Positions 9,561 to 22,300 of a stretch of 64,000 nucleotides of DNA are shown piece by piece. The notes below the pieces were generated by a model. The model was given only the letters and a program-made list of their open reading frames with translations, made no database searches and was not told the origin of the DNA. How positions within the stretch are numbered: position 1 is the stretch's first letter; every line of letters begins with the position of its first letter. Source of the DNA: Nyssa sinensis (lineage: Eukaryota > Streptophyta > Magnoliopsida > Cornales > Nyssaceae); assembly GCA_008638375.1 (NCBI GenBank), contig CM018048.1, positions 54,723,847 to 54,787,846 on the forward strand, in the 5' to 3' direction. The translations under genes and the position numbers were made by a program.

Positions 9561-11810
9561 CAATTGGTTGTAATTGAAAAACGTAGATACAACAGAATCC
9601 TTGCTTTTCACCTACCTAACAAATGATTGTTTTGACATGGTTTACCATGAGAACGGCTCACTCTCCACGTGAGTACACCTAGAAGCCACAACTCACAAGT
9701 CAGCCAAACTCGTACCAGGAATAGTTATGTCCAACCAACTGAACCCTCACCATTATTGGTTCCAACTTCCAAGCTTATAATCTAGGGCTAAATCATGTGT
9801 GAATCATATTTCTACTCTTGTTCTATAAAACATATTTTAATGAAAAATATATATTTTTTAATTTAAAAAGCCAAGACGTATCCCGTCTCTCTCACCCCTA
9901 AAAAAACAGGAAACCATTACCACCATCACCTAATTATTTATAATTATTTCTTTTAAATGTAATTTAGAACCCATTCCAGAGAGTTTAAGATATTTGTAGA
10001 ATAGATTGTAAAGAAATGAATATTCGAAAATGAATTTTGAATAATATAATGAATTTTTTATTTGGGTATTTGGTAAAAATAAATGATTTTAATTGTTAAA
10101 TTTTTTATTTATTCTTTATATCGTATATATTGAGTAATGTACAAGTGATAAATACAAAAATAAAATATATAAAAAGCAAAACAAATTTTTTTTAACTTCT
10201 CCAAACTATAATTTTTGTACAGGCATAAAAATTATGTACCTTGATCATCTTTTTATTGTGTTTATTGTTTTTACATATTTTTCCTAAATGATGATTTTGG
10301 TGAGAAAAGTGAAATACTGATTTTGGAGAGAAAAAAAGAATAAAATATATTTCAGCAACCCACATGAGAATGATGAGATAACCCATATTAACCGGTTTCC
10401 AGTTTAAAATACTAAGTGCAATCCATGTGTCGTGCAGCTGGCGCGATGGTTAGAGTGTGCGACGATTGGAACACCTGTCCATAGCGGCTGTGACACAATT
10501 TGAAAGTCAAAATATTAAATATTTGAAAAGAATAGGGTTCAGGCGGGGCCCTCATCGAAGACTCCATTGTGTGTTGAAAACCAAAGGGTTCGGGTGGGGG
10601 GGCTCTCATCGAAAATTTCATTAATTTGTTACAATGTGTAAATCAATATTTAAAAAGCATAAGGGTTCTCATCCAAGTTCCTTGGATTGATAAATAATTT
10701 CATACTGTGATATAATCTGCAAGTCAAATTTTAATAAAATATTTAAAAAACATAATTTGGTGATAAATAATGGCTGATTCACTAATTATATTTTAGTGGC
10801 AAAAATAAATATATCACAGTTTTATAAATATTTCTTATATCGGTGTCCTCTAATCAATTCTGATCATCTTTCTCTTACCTTGTCTAAAAACGTCCATTTC
10901 TAAAGAATTCAAGTCCCAAAATTCTAGTGATTTTTATTATAAAACTCTGTTTGGAAAATTACCGTCAAATGTCACAAAAGCTAATTTTATACTTTTTTTA
11001 TATGTCAAAATTATGATTAGAGTCGGACAAATGCCCTCCAAACAGACTAACTTCAAAGTTGGAATCAAATCCGACCGTGGTTAGTTTATGCTTTTTAGAG
11101 AGAGAGAGAGGATTTATAGCATTTCAAGAAACATAATTTGATGGTTGATTAGAACTAATTAACTTGCAGTCTATGCTGTTCACTGACGCTTACTTGTCAT
11201 TCATACAAAGAGTCATAACGCATAAATGGGGTGGTCCAAAGGTGAATTAGCTGGGCCATACAAGTTAGACACTTCAAGCGCATTACGCATGCAATCGGCA
11301 ACCCATGATTGGTGGCCCGTGTCTCTCACGTGGCGATTCACTTGCAGTGCCAGGGACGTCCCAGCAAAAGGCAAAAGGGACCTTGCCACACTAGTTCAAA
11401 CTTCAAACAAATTCCAATTGGAGAGCATGTTTAGAATGTGTGCCTTTAATGGCCTTGTTTGGACGCGAAGTTAAAAAGTGAGATTGAATAAGATATAAAA
11501 TTTGGTGAAATATTAAATATTTTAATTCAATGTTTAGAATTAATTGGAATAAAAAATTTGAATATATTATTATATCTCAATCCTGTATTTGGATACTTAC
11601 TGAACATAAGATTCAGATATAACTATTTTTATTTTTTTATTTTCTTATGTAATTTTTTTTTCGAGTTCATCAAAAATTATTTTTCTAAATTTTTTTTAAA
11701 AATATATGCATACAAAATATATATCTAAAATTAAGATTTTATTTACAAATCAATTTCAAAATCTAATAACCATAATCACAATATTTTAGAATAAAATATT
11801 ACTACTGTTA

Positions 11811-11858
<48 letters not shown>

Positions 11859-12690
11859 TATATATAACAATACATTTATTGATATGAAAAATATATTAAA
11901 AAATCTAAAACATATAAAAATAAAATAAAATTAAACAATGAAATAAAAAAAATTAAATTTTTAACTTAACTCTTTAACATCTTCGTTTCTATATATTACG
12001 GCGTTATAATTTATTTGATAAAATGACTTTTTTTGAAATAACTCAAATACTGTAAATATTTTCAATAACAATCTATTATTTATGTCATGATGTTTCAAAA
12101 ACATATATAATAAATATTACACATAAAATAACATTATCATTACAGTCACTTGTCAAGAGTTCTCCTCAAAAAGATTTCCAGAATGACAATCATTGCTAGT
12201 CTCCTCCAAAGTCCAACCGTTGCTAGTCATGTAGTACCATGCAATCACTGTGCAAAGAAGGCAAGTTTTCTACCATGCCGGTGGCCAAGCATGTAGTGGC
12301 GGAGCTAAAGAGACTTATGGCTTCTCTCAAAATCTTGAAAAATTGTATTTTTTTTTTCAATATATTTTGTTAGTCTCTTTTAAGAGATTAGGGATTGGCC
12401 TCCCCCCCCCCCAAAAAAATCTCGTTTATTCATAAAAATATTTTTTTAATTTTAATATATAATATTACGTGGTCTATACATATTTGTTTAAAAAACATGT
12501 CCAAATAATATGATTTTTTCTTATAAAAATCATTAAACGATGAAATAATTTTTAAAAAATAGTTACTGTAATAATAATTAATGATTATTTTTTATTTAAA
12601 TAAAAATATCAAAAAAAATATGCGTAAATCATAAGACACCACTAAATTTTAGTACTTATTCTTTCACACCATTAGCTATAATTAATTCCT
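9561..12690. other. Intergenic AT-rich DNA with small repeats
   Basis: No gene is supported. A (TA)n tract lies at about 11815-11850. A tRNA A-box-like TGGCGCGATGG occurs at 10439-10449, but without a convincing B box at tRNA spacing. A GTAGTGGCGGAGCTAAAG ... poly-C segment at 12291-12420 looks like transposon debris. The 82-codon frame at 11226-11474 has no recognisable domain. Confidence 0.5.
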
Positions 12691-12957
12691 AATCACAGAT
12701 AATGTCCTTTATGGTTCCTGACTATTAGAAACACTCTCGTCTGCGTAAGCCCTTTTAGATTTTCTGTATTCGTTTCTTCTTCTTTTTTCTTTCTTTTCAT
12801 AAACTGTGATTCAGGACTATTCTTAATCACAGATGACTTCCTTTATAGTTCCTGACTATTGGGAACACTCTCGTCTGCGTAGCCCTTTTAAATTTTCTGT
12901 TTTCTTTTCTTCTTCTTTTTTCTTTCTTTTCATAAACTGTGATTCAGGGCAGTTTTT
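12691..12957 (+). repeat. Tandem duplication with 134-bp period
   Basis: Two nearly identical units begin AATCACAGAT at 12691 and 12825. Both contain TTCCTGACTATT, ACACTCTCGTCTGCGTA and a CTTCTTCTTTTTTCTTTC stretch. No coding role is evident. Confidence 0.85.
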
Positions 12958-12967
12958 TTGTCAGTAA

Positions 12968-13018
<51 letters not shown>

Positions 13019-13127
13019 TCAAAGATTCTACCTAGATTTCAGCTCTCTCTCTCTCTCTCTATATATATATTCAAAGATTCTACCTAGATTTCAGTATATA
13101 TATTCAAAGATTTTACCTAGATTTCAG

Positions 13128-13165
<38 letters not shown>

Positions 13166-13190
13166 TCAAAGATTCTACCTAGATTTTAGC
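12968..13190 (+). repeat. Compound mini/microsatellite
   Basis: Four copies of a unique block, TCAAAGATTCTACCTAGATT with one variant, are separated by variable (CT)n and (TA)n runs. It is a minisatellite whose spacers are themselves microsatellites, so it is probably highly polymorphic. Confidence 0.85.
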
Positions 13191-13402
13191 TTCCTGCTCA
13201 GTTACTTTTGAATAGTATATATTTTGTATTCTAGCAATCTTAATAATTTAGTCAAATATACTTTTTTATTCTTTCGGCCACCATCTGAGATTCTTGCTTA
13301 GTGACGTTTGAATTTTGTAATAATTTTTTTTTTTTTTGGGTGGGTGATGACATAGTTGTGGGTTGAGACCCTAGTTTTTGAATAATTTATATTTTATATT
13401 AT

Positions 13403-13485
13403 GAGATAATTACACTTACCTCTCCTGAGGTTTCTGACAATTACAGAAACCTCCCCTATAGTTTCTGAAATAACACTGTCCCCCC
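13403..13485 (+). repeat. Left terminal inverted repeat of the Pack-MULE
   Basis: It reads GAGATAATTACACTTACCTC at its start and is the near-perfect reverse complement of 15636-15717 through to the GTCCCCC block. The outermost bases differ (GAGAT against GGGCA). Confidence 0.92.
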
Positions 13486-13577
13486 TGTCAGTCTTGTCTC
13501 TTTAACTCCGTTAACGGCAAACTTAAAATTACGAAATTACCCATGGATAAAATAAATATATTTTAATAAAAAATCAA

Positions 13578-13580
<3 letters not shown>

Positions 13581-13629
<49 letters not shown>
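13581..13629 (+). repeat. Microsatellite (CT)n inside the Pack-MULE
   Basis: An almost uninterrupted CT dinucleotide run of about 48 bp, just upstream of the captured gene segment. Confidence 0.95.
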
Positions 13630-13633
<4 letters not shown>

Positions 13634-13929
13634 CATTTTTCCTCTAACCCGCATCTTACTTCTCTCTTTCCATCGTCTCTGTCTCATACGCATCTCTCTC
13701 AAACTTCCAGTCCATGGGATCCGATGCAACACAGCAAAAAACTCTTTTTCTCAAACTTCTCAGTGCACCTTTTTGTATCTTGAACACTCCGGTGGTGGAC
13801 GGAGGGAAGGGGTGGTGACGTCGGTGGTGGTGGTGGTGGTGGGTGGAAGGGGTTGCGCTAAGTCTTTGTGAATCAAACCCAGAGATCATGGCCCCTCGCT
13901 TCAGACGTGCCGGAGTCCCTGCCAAGGCA

Positions 13930-14812
13930 AATTTCCTGATCGGCATCTGGGCTTCGCTTCAGTTCAAGTGGAGGTTTATCTTAATCCACTCCAATGGAGA
14001 ATCAAAGCCAGCGCGGCCGATCACTCCGCTTCGGCAGTGCTATGGGATTTAGACAACAAGCCCCCTCGCGGTCCGCCGTACCAAACGGCGATGGCGCTGA
14101 AACAAGTGGCATAGCAGTTCGGCGAAGCCGTCGACATTTCTGCATATGCCAACCGCCACGCTTTCATCCACCTCCCTCAGTGGGTCATCGGAGAACACTG
14201 TGAACGGCGGCATCTCGACATCCTCGAGCGTAAGGGCGTTGCAACGCCGTCGAAGCTCTATGTGTGCGGCGTGTGCGGCACTCGATGAGTCAGGGGATTG
14301 ATTGGTTATTCTTGGTTTCAGACGATTCAGATTTTTCAGAGATGTTGAGGAGGGCGAGGGATTCGAATTTGGGGACGGTGGTTGTGGGTGATTGGCACAG
14401 GGCGTTGGGACGTCATGCAGATTTGTGGGTTCCTTGGATTGAGGTTGAGAATGGGGAGATTTCGGAGGAGAATTTGGTGCCCAGGAGTCGGTGGAGAAGC
14501 GAATTCATAGGTAGGGATGATGGAACGTTTTCAATTACGCATTTTGATGAAGAAATTAATGGTGAGGAGAACTTAGATAGTATCATGGACGAACTTGTTA
14601 TGGTGAGAACTGACTTTAATGCTGTAAGGATTTCAGCATTTTCTGAAAAGGAAGAGGAGGAAGAAGAAGACTGGATGGGAGAGGAAATGAATAGGAAGCG
14701 TAATGTTCAACTGCAAATGGGTCAATCTCTTGATGACGATGATGACGATGATTTCTCACTAGATAGTGAGGATGAGGAAAGTGAAACAGAAGAGGATGAT
14801 ATGTATAGTTGA
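13930..14812 (+). pseudogene. NYN-domain (putative endoribonuclease-like) gene fragment, broken
   Basis: Two parts of a plant NYN-domain protein are present. The first (about 13935-14279) encodes VLWDLDNKPPRGPPYQTAM, AYANRHAFIHLPQWVI and LYVCGVCG, the acidic start of the NYN fold and the beginning of a zinc-finger-like segment. It has an in-frame TAG within KQVA*QFGEAV. The second (14285-14812) encodes HSMSQGIDWLFLVSDDSDFS, LGTVVVGDW and HADLWVPWIEVENG, then an acidic tail. The family normally has a longer linker between them, here deleted at about 14279/14280, where the frame also shifts. NYN domains are PIN-like metal-dependent nucleases, but this copy cannot make a whole protein. It lies wholly within the Pack-MULE, so it is captured, not a resident gene. 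A 3' product of up to 182 residues could be read from 14264. Confidence 0.8.
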
Positions 14813-15635
14813 TATAGCAAATGTAGTTGATTGCAGCAGAAGATGGGGTTAAACGTGTGTTTTGGGGTCGTTCCATCATCTCGTGATGGAATGGAGGTAA
14901 TGAAAAAGTGATATTGCAGCAAAGTAATGGCGAGGATGAACTTTGAATATACATTTTTTTGGTGCTTTGGTTCTTTCAGGGAATGGATAAAACTTCTGAG
15001 CAAATTTATCTGATTGACCGGCAGCATTTGGAGTACCAAATTGGTTTTCTCATCGTGGATGGTATTTTTCCCCCACCATATTGCCTCTCCTTTTAACATC
15101 TCAGGGTGAAAGTTAAAGAGTCACAACATTTTGCTCCGGAAATGGTACATGTTCGGCCCCATATTTAAGTTCATTTCAATTTATGTGGAGTTTGTTAGTT
15201 ATACTTTGACAATATTCCATAATTTATTTATCATATAAATGAGAGGTTTACCTGATGTTTACCTCATGGTGGTCATGGAGGTTTTGGAGTTGGCCAAAGT
15301 GGTAGTATTGGCTTTGGTGGTTGTGAGGGCAGTGGTGTTTACAGAGAAACATGATTTCCTGTGATGGAGAGGGAATAGTTACAGAGATAGGGTTACTGTG
15401 TTTCTGTGATGGAGAGGGAGAGAAGTTGTCATTTTTTTTATTAAAAGTTATTATTAAAGTGAGGCTAGTTTGGTAATTTAACTATGACTTGTAAGGGTAG
15501 TTTTGTCCTTACATTATTTGTAAGGGTAAAGTTGGCATTTGAATAAAATTTGAAGCTGACATCATCGAATTCCGTTAAATCAACTAACGGCAGTTAATGG
15601 GAGGGGGGAATCTGTTACAGATCAGTAAACCAGAA

Positions 15636-15717
15636 GGGGGACAGTGTTATTTCAGAAACTATAGGGGAGGTTTCTGTAATTATCAGAAACCTCAAGGGAG
15701 GTAAGTGTAATTTGCCC
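15636..15717 (-). repeat. Right terminal inverted repeat of the Pack-MULE
   Basis: The reverse complement begins GGGCAAATTACACTTACCTC and matches the left repeat for about 82 bp with only a few differences. The 9-bp duplication TTATATTAT follows directly at 15718-15726. Confidence 0.92.
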
Positions 15718-15726
15718 TTATATTAT

Positions 15727-17510
15727 TGTAAGAGGAATTTAGTATTGAGTGTGACATGTGGTTTGATTGATATGTGTATATTTGTATATTTGAAATTGAG
15801 GCATTTTTTATTCTTACAATCTTAAAAAAATTAATAAAATATAATTTTTTATTCTTCCCACATTTGACATTCTGGCTGAGTGAGTTTTGAATTTTGCAAC
15901 AATTTTCTTTTGGTGGGTCATTATAGAGCTATGGCTTGGGTTGGCTTTTGAATTATTTATATTCTTGCAATCTTAGTAATAAATTAGTGAAATGCATTGT
16001 TTATTTAAACCCCATGTTTTTGGACCTATCAAAATAAATCTTTTTGTTTCATGTAGTGTTCTTAATTCTTTTAAACTACTTTTCCTAGCTTATATTATAT
16101 GCTTCAATTAACTGGGGTCAAGAGCATTTAAAAAAGTATTTACATATATAATCAGTCAATTACCACAATAGAAACAAAAATGCTTTTCTCATAATTAAGA
16201 GTATATACAAACTTAATATAATAAAGAATAGTATCATTCAGCTTGAATTGACACATGAACTAAGTATCATGACACATCATATCATTTAATTATTATAATT
16301 TATAAGTGATCTTTTATGTGTTTAGTCCATTTATCTTCTTCTTTTTTTGTGTGTATTGTATCTGATTAAAAATCATTTTTCTATAATAAATAGTTTTGTA
16401 TTCTTTTTTTGGTGAGTGTGTTCTCTTCCTTGACCTTGTGAGTGATCCCTAATTAAGAACAAATTGACATATATAGTTCATTTATTGGATTTTTGTCAAT
16501 TTACATTATTATTTAATAAATAGTTTTGTATCTTTGTCATTTACCACAGAGTAATTCACTTTGAATTGAAGTTTATATGTATAATCCATTTATTGTTTTG
16601 GTAGTCCAAAAATGCATTATATAATAAAGGTTAAAGCCTACACCAAAGTTGAAGCACTTTAGGAATTGAACTTAGTCACAAAGCGACGTGGGATAACACT
16701 TTAGGATCTATTAATCTCATAAGGACGTGCATGTGATCGTGTGAAATAATTAATGTTACAGCTATTTGAATCGATCCATACAATAAACCAATGAAGGAAT
16801 TGATTTAGGATTTACGATTTACGATTAAGTTAGGAAGTCTAGTTTTTTATATTAATTTGGTCAAGTTCATTATGAAGTTTAATAAATTGATAGTTGTTAA
16901 ACATTTTTTAACAGTTTATCCAAACATTCACCCGCTAAATCTAACATCACTTTTAAACAATTGTTTAATTTTTTTAACTATTTTAACTCAAATAATACTC
17001 TTACACCACTCAACCAAACGGAGTATAAATCACAATATTGTGCAATCTACTATGAAATATTATCTTTTTATGAGTGTATACTCTCCTGGATCCTGGGAGT
17101 GATCTTCTAAATACCTTTAATTATAATTATCAGAATCGGACAGGATAATGAACTGGTAAATGAACCGGTTCATGGTTTACTGGTTTAACTGGTTTTATAA
17201 TTAATATATTAAAATATACATAAATATATTAAAAATTAAGAAAATAACAATAAAATATATATTTATTTTATCTAGTGATAAATAACAAAATATAAGCATA
17301 ATCATTGAAATTATCTTAATGTATAAGTTTTATATATTTGTATATATAACAAAAATACATGCAACAATATCCTATTTTATACCAAACTTTATCATTTAAT
17401 CATCAAATATAAGAAGTTTTGTGAGAAAAAAAGTTGTAGGTAATAAAAAAAAAAAGTGGTTCAACCTATTTTTTAAAAAAACTGGCTAGTTCATTCAATT
17501 TTAAAAAAAA
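15727..17510. other. Intergenic AT-rich DNA, nothing recognised
   Basis: No gene or well-bounded element. A GAACCGGTTCATGG-type segment at 17150-17210 resembles repeat debris also seen at about 54850 and 55560-55690. The 81-codon frame at 16857-17102 has no known domain. Confidence 0.5.
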
Positions 17511-17708
17511 TGGTCAATTCAACCAATTTTTTTCTATTCTTTAGTAAAAACGGTATATTAATCAAACCGAATCAGTTTAATGTTTGATTTTTGGTTTGAT
17601 CAAAAAAATTGGTCAATTCAACCAATTTTTTTCGATTCTTTAGTAAAAATGGTATATTAATCAAACCGAATCGGTTTAATGTTTGATTTTTGGTTTGACT
17701 GATTCGGT
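17511..17708 (+). repeat. Tandem duplication with 99-bp period
   Basis: Two copies starting TGGTCAATTCAACCAATTTT at 17511 and 17610 differ by only a few substitutions. Confidence 0.85.
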
Positions 17709-18731
17709 TGAGTTCTAATAACTATGCCTTCAATCTGATTTGGGTGGTTCAAAGTGCCTCAAAAAATATAGGTACAGTGTAGAATTTTGCCCCTAACATT
17801 CATGCAATATGACCGGTGGTTATGGTTTGGGCTCAAGTTCAAACTGTGATCCCAGACCTCAACTACCATTACCAATGCTTTGCTTCTCTGGTCAACCATT
17901 CCTTTAATTTAATTTCTAGTTTCTCTTTTAATGACGAAAAACAGACAAACCCTTAAAGCTACCACCACCTATTGCAATTAAAACAAATTAAAATGAAAAC
18001 TCTGGAAAAATTAACGAAATCTTGAAAAGAGACACTTTTTCTTTGCCCCAATTTCTTTGCCGCTTTTCTTTTTTCATTTCACGTCAAACTGGTCTGACTT
18101 TGTGGCCACCTTGTCCCCCATGGCTCGGCATTAACACATAAACATATAGATATATAAAATGGAAGGCTAGTTATAATTGGGATTGATTTTCAATAGGAAT
18201 AAATTGTTACCATTGAGATTCTAAATTATAAATAAAGAGTTATCAAAAAAACTAAAATAAGGGACCGGTCCTATTCGAGATGGAAAAAAAGAGTAATTTT
18301 TTTTATCATGAAATTTTATCAAATTTTTTTATTTGTTGACGTGACTATTTAGGTGCTAGTTAATGCAGTCTGTTGATATATCTAAATGTTAGTTAATGTG
18401 AAGTCCCTTAATACTAGATAATGAAGCATTTTGATGTTAAATAATGTAATTATGTCAAGTGAGTCTAAAAAATTTTATTAACTAGTATCAAGAGATTAAA
18501 CTAATTAACACTTATACATATGAAAATATTACATTTACTAACACCCGCATAGTCACGTTTACATATTTTATTTTTACAAATTCAACCTTACGGGACTTTT
18601 TTAATATATATATATTAGATTTTCTCCTTAGATAGTTAGATTCCTTTTTAGACTTTTTTTTTTTTCTTCTTTTATGCGGTGATGATTTTATTACAATTGT
18701 ACGTACATATGGTTTGAAATGACAAGACTTT
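17709..18731. other. Intergenic DNA upstream of the laccase promoter
   Basis: No gene recognised. The part near the laccase may hold distal regulatory sequence, but nothing specific can be pointed to. Confidence 0.45.
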
Positions 18732-18834
18732 ACCTACCATGCCAACCCAACGGAAAGTCCACGTAAAACCAATTCAACGACACAATGCACAAGTGACACG
18801 TGCCTAAATGAAAGTTCGAGCCGCTTCTATAAAA
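18732..18834 (+). promoter_or_regulatory. Laccase core promoter: AC element, G-box and TATA box
   Basis: An exact AC-I element ACCTACC (18732-18738), the binding site of R2R3-MYB regulators of phenylpropanoid and lignin genes, lies about 150 bp before the start codon. A CACGTG G-box is at 18797-18802. TATAAAA is at 18828-18834, about 50 bp upstream of the ATG at 18884. The order and spacing fit a plant polymerase II promoter. That MYB factors act here is inference. Confidence 0.6.
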
Positions 18835-18883
18835 TGGTGTTAATTCATAGTGTAGTTTAGAAGTGTTCGAGGAAGAATTAGAA

Positions 18884-19335
18884 ATGGAGTTCTTGAGAAC
18901 TGTTGTCTTATCAGAGTTTCAATGGTGGCTGTTTTTCAGTGGGATTCTAGTCCTTTGCTTGTCTAGCACGGCTCGCGGCGAAGATCATTATTATGTATTC
19001 GTTGTGAGTATCATTTCCCACTCTATACTCACAAATATACACACGCACACACACACACACACATACATATATAGATATACACACACGTCTGTATATGTAC
19101 ATTTCTATGTCTATATTACAATTTCTTTTTTAAATTTGTAATTAATTAATTGTTTTTTTTTTTTAATGTTTATTCCATTGCAGTTGAAGGAGACTAATTT
19201 TACAAAGCTTTGTAGTAGCAAGAGCATGTTGACTGTGAATGATAGTTTTCCAGGACCTGTCATTAATGTGCGCAAGGGAGATACAGCTTTTGTAAATGTT
19301 CACAATCATGGAAACTATGGTGTCACTCTTCACTG

Positions 19336-19399
<64 letters not shown>

Positions 19400-22300
19400 T
19401 GTATATATTGTAAAAGTTTTGAGCTCATTGCTTAACTGAGCTGAGCCAATAAAGAAAAAGGACTCATTCTGAACTGAAGATAGGTTATTTAATTGTATTT
19501 CCCAACCTAATTAATGTCATCTAGAGTTTTCGTTGAATGATAGAAAATTGTGACTGGCAGTTGAAGGTTGATTGTAAACCCTCTTGCATGGGTCACAATA
19601 TTCAAAACTGGAAACACCGACTTTTAGAAAGCCTTCTTTGGTCCCATACTGACGAGTACCAGACACATCAATACATGATTCATACATTCTATTGATGTAT
19701 TAGATTTTCCCAGACGAATTTCGCGGACAATGACATTCTTCACTAAAATTAATCAGACCCAGGAAAGGAAAAAAAAATGGAAGATTGATGTTTGGAAACT
19801 TTTATTAATCTCATAATGTGGACAGGCATGGAGTGAAGCAACCAAGGAATCCATGGTCTGATGGTCCAAATTACATCACACAGTGTAAAATCCCGCCGGG
19901 CACAAATTTCACCTACAAGGTTATTTTCTCTGATGAGGAAGGGACCGTCTGGTGGCATGCCCACAGTGACTGGACACAGAGCAGCGTTCATGGCGCCATT
20001 GTTATCTTGCCTGCCGAGGGCACCACCTATCCATTTCCTCAACCTGATGCAGAAGAAATCATAGTACTTGGTATGTGTGTGTGTGTATTGTTATATGACA
20101 TATATTTTACATGCTTTTTAAGCTTGCCAATATCAATTTAGGCTGAGACTGAGAATATATGACACGTCCATATGATATCACATTCCATGTAATTATAGTT
20201 TCTTTCATATTTTAATCAAAGTAAACGTGACTAGCTTTGTGGATCAAATAATAATAGCAGAATATAGTTGGGAGCATGGTATTAATGTATTAATGTATAT
20301 TTTAATTAGAGTACTATTGCTTTCTAAAAAATAAAAATAAAAAAGAAACAAGCTGTCCAAATTGCCTCCTCCTCCTGCCGAGTAGTATTTAAGGATTCAG
20401 TCCTTTTTAATGGTCAAACTTTTTTGAGGTAGTTAGGTGGATTTATTTTTTTATATACTCGGTTTCTTTCTTGTGTGTGTTTGGTCCGTCTTAGAGTTGC
20501 GAATAGTACTTAAAATCTACTCATCATCAAAGGCTAAGTCCTTTTGCGGTGGTTAGATGAGTTTACCCTTTTGTATGTGTGTGTTAAGAAAAAAACAACT
20601 TAAGGAGTTAAGCATTTTTGAGTTGATTATGTGGGTTTATTCTTTTATACTCTCACACTTCTTCCTCTGTGTGTTCTATCTCTAAAGAAAGAAAGAAACA
20701 AATCATCTCACACCGGTTCCTCTTGGAACAGCAAGTAGTACTTTAAGCTCTACTCTCCTTCAAAGGTTAGACCCTTCTAAGATGGTTAGATGGGTTTATG
20801 CTTTTGTATGTGTGTGTTCTATACATAAAGAAAGAAAGAAACAACTAATCAGAAGTAAGACTCTCTTAAGATATGGTTACGTGAATTTACCTTTCTGTAT
20901 TCTCACTAAGTTACTTGAGGATCCACTGTCCTTCAAGGGTGAGACTCTTTTGAAGTGGTTAGATGAGTTTATTTTTCTATACTCTCACTTTACTTCTTGT
21001 GTCCGTGATCTGTCCCTAAAGAAAAAAATAACTACCCATATTTCGGATGAATGACAAGCATGGTAAGATAATACCAACTTGAGCAGTTATATTACTTACC
21101 CCTTAAAAAAAAGGAAAACTTTGAACAGATATCTTAGCACAATATGAGTCTCATTAACAGTTTTAAGACCGGTGGTGTCCTTTTTAGCTGTCTATGTTTG
21201 TATATATATAACCACAAAAAAAAAAAAAAAGACAGTCTCAACACTTAAGACACGACAGTCTCGCTAATTCGGAGTTTGATAAGGATTTAATATGTGCAAC
21301 TTTAATGTATGTCTGTATGTAATTAAGAAATATGAGAGCTTAAAGGGGAAATAAGAAAGATTAATAGACCTCCTACTACATATATGAATGCTATTGCATA
21401 ACTAAATGAAACTTCCAAAATTCACACATTAATTGTGACCTTCATCTCTCTTTATGCACTTGCAGCATCTTGGTATACCGGACATGTGAACGAGATGCTT
21501 CATGAGGATCTCTCAGTCGGTTCAGACTTGCCACGAGCAAATGCTTATGTCATCAATGGCCAACCAGGATCTTTCCATAATTGTTGTAGTGGTACGTTCT
21601 ATTTTTTTGTGCTCTCGCATGCATGTGTGAAATTATAGCAACTTCACCGTTTAGCATAGCTTTTAATCCATAATTTTTTTGTAACATGACATAAAACATC
21701 ACCAATATGATGAAAATAATTCATATTGTATCACCCTTTAGTCATTAGTCTGCGCTAAGTGTGGAGCTAGAATTTATTTTTTGGGTTGGGGGGATGCCAG
21801 AAATTTTTTTTGAGAAAATTTTAGGAAATTTTTTTTTTCAAGTTGGAATTGGGAATCTTAGGAAAAAAAATGTATTCTCAACATTTGAGAGGGATTTACA
21901 TTTAAATATATATTTTTTTACAAAAGTTGGAAAGAAAGTCTGTTTTCTCAACATTAGAGCAAAAAATTTACATGGGAATTTTTTTTTTTTTTTTTTTGTG
22001 TGCAAAATTTGGGGGTTCCGCGTACCAACGATTGTTCACATTTTTTGTCAAGTGCTAAGCATTTCTTCACAATGAAATGCGTAATACTGTTAAGAAATCT
22101 TTTTTCAAATGCCCAGAAGCCTTCTATCCATTAAATGTTTTAAGAATTGTATTTTTATTTATTACAATTTGAATAAGACACTTGTTTATAAATTCAAACC
22201 AGGTTATAATGATAATACACTATCAAATGTCAGTGACAATCTTAAATTGAAATGCACTTTTTTCTAAGGTGTTTTATTGTATATTGTGCTAATTGTAATT

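Larger units (their letters stand above)
13403..15717 (+). mobile_element. Pack-MULE: Mutator-like element carrying a NYN-domain gene fragment
   Basis: A 2315-bp element bounded by inverted repeats of about 82 bp (13403-13485 and 15636-15717). It is flanked by a perfect 9-bp target duplication, TTATATTAT, at 13394-13402 and 15718-15726. A 9-bp duplication with long inverted repeats is diagnostic of Mutator-like elements. It contains no transposase. Its interior is GC-richer than the surroundings and holds a broken NYN-domain gene on the + strand (about 13930-14812), a CT microsatellite and 3' flanking sequence. This is the structure of a Pack-MULE, a non-autonomous Mutator-like element holding captured host sequence. 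Confidence 0.92.

Noticed and set aside
10430..10500. Possible tRNA or SINE at 10439
   Set aside because: An A-box-like motif is present but no B box lies at the expected distance and no cloverleaf is apparent.
11226..11474. 82-codon frame that looks less repetitive than its neighbours
   Set aside because: No recognisable domain, no convincing promoter or intron signals, and isolated in repeat-rich DNA.
12939..13211. 90-codon open frame
   Set aside because: It is a translated CT/TA microsatellite (Ser-Leu and Tyr-Ile repeats).
13656..13946. Frame with a poly-His run on the - strand
   Set aside because: It comes from a GGTGGT repeat antisense to the captured gene inside the Pack-MULE.
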